This document shows positions 1 to 9,754 of a stretch of DNA of 36,564 nucleotides, one piece after another. The DNA comes from Desulfonatronovibrio sp. (lineage in GTDB: Bacteria > Desulfobacterota > Desulfovibrionia > Desulfovibrionales > Desulfonatronovibrionaceae), in the NCBI GenBank assembly GCA_007121655.1, contig SKKD01000016.1:1-36564 (forward strand). The letters are read 5' to 3'. Positions within the stretch are counted from its first letter, which is position 1; every line of letters starts with the position of its first letter. A program made the translations under genes and the position numbers. Under the pieces are notes generated by a model that was not told the DNA's origin, searched no databases, and saw nothing but the letters and a program-made list of their open reading frames with translations.

Positions 1-29
1 ACCCGCTCTGCCAATTGAGCTACCGGGAA
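1..29 (-). tRNA. tRNA, 5' portion only (truncated by window start); isotype not determinable
   Basis: Reverse complement TTCCCGGTAGCTCAATTGGCAGAGCGGGT matches a tRNA acceptor 5' strand, the TA at positions 8-9 and a D-arm (GCTC...GAGC). The anticodon lies outside the window. Confidence 0.85.
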
Positions 30-30
30 C

Positions 31-75
31 AAATAAAACATCTTTCGCAGGCAAGGTTACTTCCCTGCGAAAGAT
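31..75 (-). terminator. Intrinsic terminator of the betaine transporter operon
   Basis: Perfect 12-bp stem ATCTTTCGCAGG (40-51) / CCTGCGAAAGAT (64-75), followed on the minus strand by GTTTTATTTGTT. It sits between the substrate-binding protein stop and the tRNA. Confidence 0.75.
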
Positions 76-127
76 TTGGCTTTTATGACAGCTTAATTCA
101 TATGTCAATATTTTTTTCAGGCAACAG

Positions 128-982
128 TTATCTGCCAAGCCACTCGTTGACCAGTTCGGGATTGTCGTTGATAAAGGTCTTGGCGCTTTCGTAAGGGTCT
201 GCTCCCCTCTCCTGATTCATGACCATGACAGTGGCCATTTGTTCCTGAGTCCAGTAGAAATTATCCAGGAAGTTGTACACCTCTGGCATATCATCTTTCA
301 GACCTTGACGAACGATGGTCGCGATATATTCTTCATCGCCGTAAACGTTCTTGGGATCTTCCAGATACTTCAGGTTCCAGCGGCCGAATTTCCAGTGGGG
401 AGACCAGCCGGTCACTGCAACCCATTCCTCGTTTTGAATAGCGTCCAGTAAAGCCGCGGCCATGGTTGCACCACTGCCCTCAACCAGTTCGATATTGGTC
501 AGCTCGTATTCTTCTATCACATCCTCTGTCAGTCTCATTATACCGGCTCCCGGATCAATTCCTACTATCCTGCCTCTGAATTTGTCGGCATGATCATTCA
601 TTTCGTCGATGGATTCGATGGTTACGTACTCAGGAACAACCAGGCCGATCTTGGCGCCGTGAGCCAAAGGACCAAGATTTTCAACCTGACCTTCCAGTTG
701 TTCATAATAAGAGGCATGCGTCACAGGCAGCCATGCTGTTACCATGCCGTCGGCATCTCCAGTGGATATGGCCTGCCACATTGCCGCTGCGCCTACAGGA
801 AGGACTTCAACATTATAGCCGAGTTCTTCCTGCAAAACCGCCTGTGCGACATAAGTGCTGGCTACGGCACAATCCCACTCCACATATGTAAGGGTAACAT
901 TGCCCTGTGCCTCGGCCTTGGCCGGGGAAAAGCCCATCAGCAGGGCCAGCATCGAAAATACAAACAATCCTTTCTTAAACAT
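128..982 (-). CDS. proX: Glycine betaine/proline ABC transporter substrate-binding protein (OpuAC/ProX type)
   Basis: 284 aa with signal peptide; OpuAC-like sequence (VEWDCAVAST..., VTGWSPHWKF...); third gene of an ATPase-permease-SBP operon. Confidence 0.88.
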   Translation of the reverse strand: MFKKGLFVFSMLALLMGFSPAKAEAQGNVTLTYVEWDCAVASTYVAQAVLQEELGYNVEVLPVGAAAMWQAISTGDADGMVTAWLPVTHASYYEQLEGQVENLGPLAHGAKIGLVVPEYVTIESIDEMNDHADKFRGRIVGIDPGAGIMRLTEDVIEEYELTNIELVEGSGATMAAALLDAIQNEEWVAVTGWSPHWKFGRWNLKYLEDPKNVYGDEEYIATIVRQGLKDDMPEVYNFLDNFYWTQEQMATVMVMNQERGADPYESAKTFINDNPELVNEWLGR

Positions 983-1069
983 AATTACCTCCTGGTTATC
1001 AATTTACAAAAAAAACCTTGTAATAAGGTTAACTTCGCCAGGGCGGCGAAGATACGCAACTTCTGAATT

Positions 1070-1903
1070 CTATTGTTTAGCCAGCTTCTGCAGGACCCTG
1101 TCCAGAATTATAGCCACAATAACAATGCCGATACCGGCTTCAAAGCCTGCACCGGGCTGAAGCCTCTGAATGGCTCTCCATACTTCTCCTCCCAGGCCTC
1201 GGGCACCGATCATCGCAGCAATAACCACCATGGACAGCGCCAGCATGATTGTCTGGTTGACCCCGCCCATAATAGTGGCCTTGGCCAGGGGAAGCTGAAT
1301 TTTGAAAAGCTTCTGCCACCTGTCCGCTCCAAACGCATCAGCACATTCAACAAGCTCTTTAGGCACCTGTCTGATGCCAAGAGTGGTGAATCTGATGGCC
1401 GGCGGCATGGAAAAAATTACCGTTGCAAAGATAGCCGCCACTCTTCCCAGACCGAAAAAGGGTATGGCCGGTATCAGATAGACAAAGGCCGGCAACGTCT
1501 GCATAAAATCCAGCACGGGACGGACAACATTAAAGGCGTGGGTGTTGAGAGCGCAGAATATACCAATGGGAATGCCGATTGAAATGGCTATAAGGGTAGC
1601 AACCAGTACAAGTGACAGAGTACTCACTGTCGCAGACCACAGACCAAGATTCCAGATCAGCCCCAGACCCAGGAAGGTAAATACGCTTACCCCTCTTTGC
1701 CTGGTAAGATAAAAAACTATGGCGGTCAGAATTAATATCATCAAAATGGGATGAACGGCCATCATGCCCGATTCCATTACCCGTATGCCCTGATCCGCCA
1801 CAGCAGAAAAAGCCTTGGTGGCAAAGGCCAGGTGTGTGACCAGAAAATTCAGGACAGCCTCTATGGCATCTCCCAGGGGGATTCTTGGAAGTTCAAAACT
1901 CAT
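1070..1903 (-). CDS. proW: Glycine betaine/proline ABC transporter permease (ProW/OpuAB type)
   Basis: 277 aa multi-TM protein with BPD-type permease motif (ECADAFGADRWQKLFKIQLPLAKATIMGGVNQTIMLALSMVVIAAMIGARGLGGEV). Confidence 0.92.
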   Translation of the reverse strand: MSFELPRIPLGDAIEAVLNFLVTHLAFATKAFSAVADQGIRVMESGMMAVHPILMILILTAIVFYLTRQRGVSVFTFLGLGLIWNLGLWSATVSTLSLVLVATLIAISIGIPIGIFCALNTHAFNVVRPVLDFMQTLPAFVYLIPAIPFFGLGRVAAIFATVIFSMPPAIRFTTLGIRQVPKELVECADAFGADRWQKLFKIQLPLAKATIMGGVNQTIMLALSMVVIAAMIGARGLGGEVWRAIQRLQPGAGFEAGIGIVIVAIILDRVLQKLAKQ

Positions 1904-3093
1904 GGGTTACCTCCGCGCTCGGCAATGGCCGCCATAAGGATGCCCTTGACGATTATGCCTTTTAGCTTGTCGTTTTCATCAACAACCGCCACAGGATGAG
2001 AAATCCCCTGCATCAGGGCGAACAGTTCCGAAGCGGCCGTGCCCGGGGATACTTTAGCGATATCTTTGACAATGGCAGGCTCGAGACTCTTTTCTCCTTT
2101 TTCTATCAGCCCGGCTACCTGGTCGGCAAAGACAATTCCCTGCAGCCTGTTCCCCTTATCCAGGACAAACAGGGAAGCTATTGCGTTGTTCTTCATCTTG
2201 CGCATGGCCGTTCTCGGACCATCCGTACCCAGATAGGCTACGTCCTGTGACTTCTTCATGATTGTCTCAGCTGTCAGAACCTTGGTGATATCCACTTCTT
2301 CAACAAATTTGGCCACGTACTCGTTGGATGGATTCATCAGGATGTCTTCAGGGGTGCCGATCTGGACTACAGCTCCGTCCTTCATAAGCACAATCCTGTC
2401 CCCAAGCTTCAGGGCCTCATCAAGATCATGGCTGATAAAGACAATTGTTTTGCGCATGGTTTGCTGGAGACTTATGAGTTCGTCCTGCATGTCTCGCCTG
2501 ATTAGGGGATCCAGGGCGCTGAAGGCCTCATCCATGAGCAGCATGTCAGGATCAAGGGCCAGCGCCCTGGCCAGACCGACTCTTTGCTGCATTCCTCCGG
2601 ACAATTCATAGGGAAATTTATCTCCCCAACCTTTAAGTCCTACAAGTTCCAGCGCCTTTTCAGCCTTTTCCCTGCGTACGGTTTTGTCCGCGTTCTGGAT
2701 CTCCAGGCCGAATTCAACATTATGGATTACATTGCGGTGAGGAAAAAGGGCAAAATTCTGGAAAACCATGCCGAATTTTTCCCGCCTGAATTCGCGCAAC
2801 TTTTCCTTGTTCAGCTTGCGCACATCCTGACCGTCCACGATAATCTCTCCGGAGGTAGGCTCAAAAAGGCGGTTGATACAACGAACCAGGGTGGATTTTC
2901 CGCTTCCGGAAAGCCCCATCACAACTACTATTTCGCCTTCGTTTACATTGAATGAAACATTGTTGACTCCGACCACCGACCCTGTTTTGGCCTGAATCTC
3001 ATCTTTGGCCTTGCCTTGTTCAAGCATGGCCAAAGCTTTTTTGGGATGGTCCCCGAAAATCTTGGTGACGTTTTTAAGTTCAATTTTTGCCAT
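1900..3093 (-). CDS. proV: Glycine betaine/proline ABC transporter ATP-binding protein with C-terminal CBS domains (ProV/OpuAA)
   Basis: 397 aa; Walker A GLSGSGKST, signature LSGGMQQRVGLARALA, Walker B LLMDEAFSALDP, CBS-like C-terminus. Stop overlaps the permease start. Confidence 0.93.
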   Translation of the reverse strand: MAKIELKNVTKIFGDHPKKALAMLEQGKAKDEIQAKTGSVVGVNNVSFNVNEGEIVVVMGLSGSGKSTLVRCINRLFEPTSGEIIVDGQDVRKLNKEKLREFRREKFGMVFQNFALFPHRNVIHNVEFGLEIQNADKTVRREKAEKALELVGLKGWGDKFPYELSGGMQQRVGLARALALDPDMLLMDEAFSALDPLIRRDMQDELISLQQTMRKTIVFISHDLDEALKLGDRIVLMKDGAVVQIGTPEDILMNPSNEYVAKFVEEVDITKVLTAETIMKKSQDVAYLGTDGPRTAMRKMKNNAIASLFVLDKGNRLQGIVFADQVAGLIEKGEKSLEPAIVKDIAKVSPGTAASELFALMQGISHPVAVVDENDKLKGIIVKGILMAAIAERGGNP

Positions 3094-3209
3094 TAATAAA
3101 CCTGTGGTTTTGGTGTAAAAAATACAGTATTGCCTGATTACATTCTAACTAATTAACATAATGACCGATAATGTCAAGACATCGTATTTTAGCTACTGCA
3201 CCAGGCTGA

Positions 3210-3252
3210 GTGTATTCATTATAAATTACATACGTAATATTATTGAATACAC
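3210..3252. promoter_or_regulatory. Palindromic element in the divergent proV/lysS intergenic region (candidate operator)
   Basis: Perfect 9-bp outer arms GTGTATTCA (3210-3218) / TGAATACAC (3244-3252) around an inner inverted repeat ATTAC-ATAC-GTAAT. Confidence 0.5.
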
Positions 3253-3500
3253 TTTCCTCTTTTTTCAAAATCTTTTTTAAAACGTTAGATTTTACTTTTT
3301 ATCAGATGCATGAATAAATTTTTTCCATTGCTTAAAGTGCTTTCATCTGATCATTTAGAAATAGCCACCTGTTCAACGAAAGAGTTTGAGAAGATCAGGC
3401 CGGGCAAAAAGCCATTTTCTTGACGTTTCAATCAAATTTCAATAATTGTAGAGTTTATTTACCTGATCTGGGCAAAATCCCAGCTAACCAAGGATTCAAC

Positions 3501-5012
3501 TTGAACAAACAAAAACAGAACGAACCAAGCGAAAGCCAGATTATTCAACATCGCCGGCAAAAAGCCAGACTGCTTACAGAAAACCAGGTGCCGTTGTTTC
3601 CCAACTCCTTTCGCAAAAAATTCGATATCTCATATATCATCGCTGAAAACAGCGAGTTAAGCGCAAAAGAGCTTGAAAATCCGGGCAAAATTTACAGCGC
3701 AGCCGGCAGAATCATGGCCCTGCGCTCATTTGGAAAGGTCACTTTCATTCAGATCCAGGACCACACGGATAGAATTCAGGTATTTGTCCAGCGCGACATA
3801 CTGGGCCAGGATAATTATCAGATATTCAAAAAATTCGACATTGGGGATATCGTCGGAGTTGAGGGAGACCTTTTCAGGACTAAAACCGGGGAGCTGACCA
3901 TAAATGCCGGTAAAATCACCCTTTTGTCCAAGTCCATGCGTCCCTTGCCGGAGAAATACCACGGCCTGAAAGATGTTGAGACAAGGTATCGTCAGAGATA
4001 TATTGATCTGCTGGTGAATCCAAGGGCCAAGGAGATATTCGTGGCCAGAACCATGATCGTCAAGCATCTCCGCGATTTCCTGGACCATCAGGGCTTCATG
4101 GAGGTGGAAACGCCCATGATGCAGTCCATTCCCGGCGGCGCAACCGCCAGACCATTCCAGACTCATCACAACGCCCTGGACATGAAGCTTTACCTGCGGA
4201 TTGCTCCTGAGCTCTACCTGAAAAGGCTTTTGGTGGGAGGCTTTGAAAAGGTTTATGAGATAAACCGCAATTTCCGCAATGAAGGGATCTCAACCCAGCA
4301 TAATCCCGAATTTACAATGCTCGAATTCTACTGGGCTTACGTGGACTTTAATGAGCTTATGTCTCTGACCGAAGAAATGCTTTCCGCCCTGGCTTTAAAA
4401 ATGTTTGACAGCACCAGAATCATTTATCAGCAAAATACCATAGACCTCACTCCTCCCTGGACCAGGCTCTCCTTTTATCAATCGCTGGAGACAATCGGAG
4501 GGCTGAAAAAAGAAGATTACCAGAATCCGGAAAATGCAGGATTACTGGTCAAAAAACTGGGAGAAAATGTACAGACCGGTGAAAAATTAGGCAAAATGCA
4601 GGCCAAGCTTTTTGATATTCTGGTTGAGCCCAAGCTGATTCAGCCTCACTTTATCTATCACTATCCAACCGATATCTCTCCTCTTTCCAGAAAAAACGAT
4701 GATGACCCAACCATTACCGACAGATTTGAGCTTTTCATTGCCGGCAGGGAAATGGCCAATGCCTTCTCTGAATTAAATGATCCCTGGGACCAGAAGGAAC
4801 GTTTTGAGGACCAGACCAGGGAAAAGGACGCCGGCGATGACGAAGCCCACTTTATGGACGAGGATTACCTGAGAGCCCTTGAATACGGAATGCCCCCCGC
4901 CGGAGGCGAGGGAATAGGCGTTGACCGCCTGGTTATGCTCTTTACCGACTCGGCCTCCATCCGCGAGGTAATTCTCTTCCCCTTACTACGTCCGGAGGCT
5001 GCAAGCAGCTGA
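3501..5012 (+). CDS. lysS: Lysyl-tRNA synthetase, class II
   Basis: Class II motifs (FMEVETPMMQSIPGGATARPF, FRNEGISTQHNPEFTMLEFYWAY, GEGIGVDRLVMLFTDSASIREVILFPLLRPE). The ORF is open from TTG 3420; TTG at 3501 (LNKQKQNEPS...) is the more likely start. Confidence 0.93.
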   Translation: MNKQKQNEPSESQIIQHRRQKARLLTENQVPLFPNSFRKKFDISYIIAENSELSAKELENPGKIYSAAGRIMALRSFGKVTFIQIQDHTDRIQVFVQRDILGQDNYQIFKKFDIGDIVGVEGDLFRTKTGELTINAGKITLLSKSMRPLPEKYHGLKDVETRYRQRYIDLLVNPRAKEIFVARTMIVKHLRDFLDHQGFMEVETPMMQSIPGGATARPFQTHHNALDMKLYLRIAPELYLKRLLVGGFEKVYEINRNFRNEGISTQHNPEFTMLEFYWAYVDFNELMSLTEEMLSALALKMFDSTRIIYQQNTIDLTPPWTRLSFYQSLETIGGLKKEDYQNPENAGLLVKKLGENVQTGEKLGKMQAKLFDILVEPKLIQPHFIYHYPTDISPLSRKNDDDPTITDRFELFIAGREMANAFSELNDPWDQKERFEDQTREKDAGDDEAHFMDEDYLRALEYGMPPAGGEGIGVDRLVMLFTDSASIREVILFPLLRPEAASS

Positions 5013-6241
5013 TGACTTTTGAACTTTTTATAGCCATGCGCTACCTCCGGGCCAAAAGAAAGCAGGCATTTATTTCCGTCATCTCACTTGTATCCATTAT
5101 GGGCGTGGCCCTGGGCGTGGCCGCACTGATCATTGTCCTGGGAGTGATGAACGGATTCAGCCAGAACCTCCGGGATAAAATTTTGGGAATAAACGCTCAT
5201 GTCATGGTGGGCGACTATACCGGAGGCATTGCAAATTACGATGCGCTATCCAGACAACTGAACTCACTGCCGGGAGTCAGGGGTTCGGCACCCTTTATTT
5301 ATACCGAAGTCATGGTAAGCGCTCCAGGGGGAGTAAAAGGAGTGGTTCTGCGGGGGATTGATCCCGGAGAATCTTCGGAAGTTCTGACCCTTGACCAGGA
5401 AATGATTCTTGGGCGGGTAGGCGATCTTGACAATGAAAAGGAATTTCCGGGCATAATTATTGGTCAGGAACTTTCCTCCACAATAGGTGTGAATTTCGGA
5501 GATACCGTCAACGTTCTTTCTCCCTCCGGCTCCAGGACTGCTGCAGGCTTTACCCCCCAGATAAGTGTTTTTGAAGTTCGCGGAATTTTTAAAACCGGCA
5601 TGTATGAGTATGACAGTTCTTTTGGCTATACCTCCATCAATGCTGCTCAGTCCATCCTGGGATTCAGGGAAGACATGGTTACCGGCATGGAGGTCAGGGT
5701 TCACGATGTTGACCGGGCTCATATAGTCTCGGCAACCATTGACGACTTCCTTGGAGGCTATCCCTATTACGTGCGCAACTGGATGGAAATGAACCAGAAC
5801 CTTTTCGCCGCTCTTCAGCTGGAAAAAATCGCCATGGGCATAATACTGGCCATGATAGTTCTGGTTGGATCATTCAGCATTGTCACCGCCCTGGTCATGC
5901 TGGTCATGGAAAAAACCAGGGATATTGCCATTTTGATGTCCATGGGAGCCACCAGGTCCCTGATTCGAAGAATTTTCACCCTTCTGGGAATGCTCATCGG
6001 AGCCGTGGGCACGGCTCTGGGCTTTATATTCGGCCTGGGGATCAGCCATCTGCTCAAGGAATACCAGTTTATCCGGCTTCCTGCTGATGTTTACTATCTT
6101 GATCACCTTCCTGTCCTCCATCAGACACAGGATCTGATAATCATCGGGCTGGCGGCCATGTTTCTCTGCTTTCTGGCGACTATCTATCCGGCCCGCAAGG
6201 CTTCAAATCTGAACCCGGCTGACGCTTTAAGATATGAATGA
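5012..6241 (+). CDS. lolC: Lipoprotein-releasing ABC transporter permease (LolC/LolE family)
   Basis: 409 aa; N-terminal FELFIAMRYLRAKRKQAFISVISLVSIMGVALGVAALI and C-terminal FtsX-like region ending YPARKASNLNPADALRYE. Start overlaps lysS stop (TGATG). Confidence 0.92.
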   Translation: MTFELFIAMRYLRAKRKQAFISVISLVSIMGVALGVAALIIVLGVMNGFSQNLRDKILGINAHVMVGDYTGGIANYDALSRQLNSLPGVRGSAPFIYTEVMVSAPGGVKGVVLRGIDPGESSEVLTLDQEMILGRVGDLDNEKEFPGIIIGQELSSTIGVNFGDTVNVLSPSGSRTAAGFTPQISVFEVRGIFKTGMYEYDSSFGYTSINAAQSILGFREDMVTGMEVRVHDVDRAHIVSATIDDFLGGYPYYVRNWMEMNQNLFAALQLEKIAMGIILAMIVLVGSFSIVTALVMLVMEKTRDIAILMSMGATRSLIRRIFTLLGMLIGAVGTALGFIFGLGISHLLKEYQFIRLPADVYYLDHLPVLHQTQDLIIIGLAAMFLCFLATIYPARKASNLNPADALRYE

Positions 6242-6923
6242 TTATTTATACAAACTGGAAAAGGTCAGTAAGGCCTTTTCCCAGGCAACAGAGTCCATAG
6301 AGATTCTTAAAGAAATCGATCTGTACATAAAGGATGGCCAGTCTCTGGCAATCCTGGGAGCTTCCGGCTCGGGTAAAAGCACCCTGCTGCACATCCTGGG
6401 AGGACTGGACAGTCCTGACTCGGGCAGAGTGTTTTTCAGGGATAAGGACCTGACGGCAATCTCACCAGAACAACAGGCGGCCCTGAGGCGGGAACAGATC
6501 GGTTTTATCTTTCAGTTTCACCACCTTCTCCCCGAATTCAGCACTGTGGAAAACGTGGCCATACCTGCAATTTTAAGCGGTCTTGATAAAAAATCAGCCA
6601 GACTGAAAGCCCTTGAAGCTCTTAACCAGGTAGGACTTGAAGGCAGGGCTGATCAGAGCGTAACCACACTTTCCGGAGGAGAAAGCCAGAGAGTGGCCAT
6701 TGCCAGGGCCATTATTTCCGGACCTAAGGTTCTCCTGGCGGATGAACCCACAGGAAACCTTGACGTGCACAAGGGTCGGGATATAGGAGAACTTCTTTTA
6801 AGACTCAACCGGGATCTCGGAATGACATTGATCGTGGTTACTCACAACCTCGATCTGGCTTCAAATATGAACCTTAACTACGAACTAAGATCAGGTAAAC
6901 TTTATGCTGTCAAAGAACAATAA
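6234..6923 (+). CDS. lolD: Lipoprotein-releasing system ATP-binding protein LolD
   Basis: Walker A GASGSGKST, FQFHHLLPEFSTVENVAIPA, LSGGESQRVAIARAI, LLADEPTGNLD. Overlaps the preceding permease. Confidence 0.94.
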   Translation: MNDYLYKLEKVSKAFSQATESIEILKEIDLYIKDGQSLAILGASGSGKSTLLHILGGLDSPDSGRVFFRDKDLTAISPEQQAALRREQIGFIFQFHHLLPEFSTVENVAIPAILSGLDKKSARLKALEALNQVGLEGRADQSVTTLSGGESQRVAIARAIISGPKVLLADEPTGNLDVHKGRDIGELLLRLNRDLGMTLIVVTHNLDLASNMNLNYELRSGKLYAVKEQ

Positions 6924-9576
6924 GTATCCGCTGATTATTTCCTTTTTCATTTTATGGATAGGACTTGCCTGGATTTTCCCCTCACAGGCCATGTCCCGGG
7001 AAAGTACAGCTGTTCTCCCCTTTGAAATCAATGCCCCTGAGGATCTGGCCTATCTGGAAACAGGACTTCCCACCATGCTTATCAGCTCCCTCCGGGATAA
7101 AGGGCTTAATGTCGCTGAACTGGAAAGTATAAGAAATATTATTGCCAGGGAAGAAATCAGGCATCTGGATATTGCCGGGTCCAGGAAACTGGCTCTCATG
7201 GCTGACAGCCGATACGCCGTATATGGAAGCTTCAGCAAAGTGGATGAATTTATCAGTCTTGACGTTCGTCTTGTGGACGGTTTTGCAGAAAAAGAAACCG
7301 TTTCTTTTTATATTGTCAGGGAAGGAGTTATAAATATCCTGCCCGCGGTGGAAGAACTTGCCGACAGGATTTACCAGGAACTGCTCAGAGAAGATAGAAT
7401 CACATCCATAGAAATCCGGGGCGTGAATATCCTGGATCCGGATGTCATCCTCCTTCGCATGCGCATGCAGGAAGGGGATGTATTTGAGCCTGAAATGCTC
7501 AATGAAGAACTTAGAAGAATTTTTGATCTGGGTTATTTTGATGATGTTCGCCTTGAAGTAAATGACACCCCGCAGGGCAAAGAAGTCCTGATTATCGTGG
7601 AAGAAAAGCCCCTGATCCAGAATATAAATATACAGGGAGCTTCTAATGTTAAGGAAAGAGACGTGCTTGAAGCCCTGACCACCAGAACCGGATCGGTGGT
7701 CAATCCCAGGATCATAAGCGAGGATCTGGCCAGAATCAGGGAAATTTACAGGGGCAAAGGTTACTACAATGCCACTGTCGATTATGACATCAGCCATATT
7801 GATGAGCGCACCGCAAACCTGAATATTCGGATCAATGAAGGTAACAGGCTTTTCATCCGGGGAATTGAAATTCAGGGCGCGGAAAACATAAGTCAAAGAG
7901 AGCTTCGCAATGAAATGGCCTTAAAAAAACGAGGCGTGTTTTCCTGGCTGACAGGCTCAGGAATCCTGCGCGAAGAACTCCTGGACCGCGATGCCGCAGT
8001 CATTGAAGGCCATTACGCCAACAAGGGCTTTATTGACGCCCGCGTAGGCCAGCCTGTTATTGAATATGAAGAGGATGGAATATATCTGACTTTTCAGGTG
8101 GAAGAAGGCCTGCGATACAAGGCCGGGCCAGTAGATTTCCGGGGAGATCTTCTGGTCAGCATTGAAGAACTCAGGGAAATTATTGCCATGGATGACCTGG
8201 CTCACGAGGACAGGTATTTTGATCGCTCAGTCATGCGTAATGATCTGCAAAAGCTGGTCGATTTCTATACTGACTTCGGTTATGCTTTTGCCGATGCCGA
8301 TGCCGATATGAATGTGGACCGGGAGAACAGACTGGTCAATACAACCTATGTTCTGGACAAGGGCAGCAAAATATATATCAACAGGGTCCATATTGAGGGT
8401 AATGTAAAGACCAGGGACAATGTCATCCGCAGAGAAATGAGACTGTCCGACGGCGACCTTTTCAGCGGTACGGACCTGCGCCGGTCCAATGAACGGCTGC
8501 ACAGGCTGGACTACTTTGAAACAGTGGAGATAGAACCCGTTCCCACTCCGGAAGATGACGAAATCGACCTGGTAGTCCGGGTCAGCGAACAACCCACCGG
8601 CATGCTCTCGGCCGGAGCCGGCTATTCATCTTATGACAAGCTGTTTTTTACCGGCATGATTCAACAGCGCAACCTTTTCGGCAAGGGGTATTCCCTGGGA
8701 TTCAGCGGTTCTTTCGGAAGCAGAACCACCATGTTTGACCTGAGCTTTTGGAATCCTTATTTCAGGGACAGCAATCTGGGCCTGGGTACGGATCTTTACT
8801 GGATTGATGATGATTTTTTTACCTACGACAAGCAGACCAGAGGAGGCCGGCTCAGGTTTTCCTACCCTCTGGGAGAATACAGCACCATGTACTGGCATTA
8901 CCGCCTGGATCGGTATACTATTGAAAATATCACAAGCGACGCCCACCGGGATATTGTGGACCTCGAAGGCGAAAACTGGTCCAGCGCTCTCTATCTTGCC
9001 GCCACCAGAGACACCACTGACAGAAGGTTAAACCCTTCCAGGGGTACTGTGAATACATTGTCAATGGAATACGCCGGAGGTCTTATCGGAGGAGACGACA
9101 ACTTTGTAAAATATATCTACAGATCGGATTATTATCGTCTTCTTTTCTGGAAAGCCATCTTTCACTGGCGGGGGCAGGCTGGTTATGTTATGCAGAATAC
9201 CAGCGAAAAGATACCTAACTTCGAACTGTTTACCCTTGGGGGTATAAACAGCATCAGAGGTTATCCGGCCAGAGAAGTTGCTCCAAGGTTTGATGACGGC
9301 GAGATCAAGGGCGGAAATAAACATTTTTTTACCAATCTGGAACTTATATTCCCCCTGAATGAGGATCTTGGCATTATGGGGCTGGTCTTTTTCGACGCCG
9401 GAAATGCCTGGGATTCCGACGAATCAGTTGATATGGATCTCTTCAAGAGCATTGGAGCAGGCATCAGGTGGTATTCACCACTGGGCCCCATCCGGGTGGA
9501 GTATGGATACGGCCTGGACAAGCTGGACGGCAAAAGTCAGAGCAGGGTTGAGTTCAGCATAGGACAAACTTTCTAG
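6904..9576 (+). CDS. bamA: Outer membrane protein assembly factor BamA with an extra N-terminal domain
   Basis: 890 aa; tandem POTRA domains from about aa 165, then an Omp85 barrel with GGINSIRGY and a terminal F (VEFSIGQTF). Aa 30-155 resemble CsgG/FlgO/TolB-like folds. Confidence 0.93.
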   Translation: MLSKNNKYPLIISFFILWIGLAWIFPSQAMSRESTAVLPFEINAPEDLAYLETGLPTMLISSLRDKGLNVAELESIRNIIAREEIRHLDIAGSRKLALMADSRYAVYGSFSKVDEFISLDVRLVDGFAEKETVSFYIVREGVINILPAVEELADRIYQELLREDRITSIEIRGVNILDPDVILLRMRMQEGDVFEPEMLNEELRRIFDLGYFDDVRLEVNDTPQGKEVLIIVEEKPLIQNINIQGASNVKERDVLEALTTRTGSVVNPRIISEDLARIREIYRGKGYYNATVDYDISHIDERTANLNIRINEGNRLFIRGIEIQGAENISQRELRNEMALKKRGVFSWLTGSGILREELLDRDAAVIEGHYANKGFIDARVGQPVIEYEEDGIYLTFQVEEGLRYKAGPVDFRGDLLVSIEELREIIAMDDLAHEDRYFDRSVMRNDLQKLVDFYTDFGYAFADADADMNVDRENRLVNTTYVLDKGSKIYINRVHIEGNVKTRDNVIRREMRLSDGDLFSGTDLRRSNERLHRLDYFETVEIEPVPTPEDDEIDLVVRVSEQPTGMLSAGAGYSSYDKLFFTGMIQQRNLFGKGYSLGFSGSFGSRTTMFDLSFWNPYFRDSNLGLGTDLYWIDDDFFTYDKQTRGGRLRFSYPLGEYSTMYWHYRLDRYTIENITSDAHRDIVDLEGENWSSALYLAATRDTTDRRLNPSRGTVNTLSMEYAGGLIGGDDNFVKYIYRSDYYRLLFWKAIFHWRGQAGYVMQNTSEKIPNFELFTLGGINSIRGYPAREVAPRFDDGEIKGGNKHFFTNLELIFPLNEDLGIMGLVFFDAGNAWDSDESVDMDLFKSIGAGIRWYSPLGPIRVEYGYGLDKLDGKSQSRVEFSIGQTF

Positions 9577-9754
9577 AAAAAGCCGCAGAGCAATAAGAAT
9601 ATCTGACTTCATCTTAACCGGGCAGAACACAAAAAAACCCGGGGGTGAAACATTTGCTCATAAGTCTTGTTTTTCGAGGTTAAATGTGGATTGCAGATCA
9701 TCCCTGCGTCATTAAAAGTATTGTAAATATTAAAAAAATGAGGAGAAAATAGTA

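Noticed and set aside
1073-2955. Series of antisense plus-strand ORFs across proW/proV
   Set aside because: They lie opposite strongly supported ABC transporter genes and show no recognisable protein features.
6982-7896. 304-aa minus-strand ORF opposite bamA
   Set aside because: Antisense shadow ORF; the bamA frame has full-length family support.
8290-8307. GCCGAT x3 tandem repeat
   Set aside because: Short in-frame repeat (Ala-Asp) inside a bamA POTRA region; ordinary coding microrepeat.
9618-9654. CCGGG ... CCCGG weak hairpin between bamA and skp
   Set aside because: Only a 5-bp stem with an A-rich loop and no U-tract; not a credible terminator.
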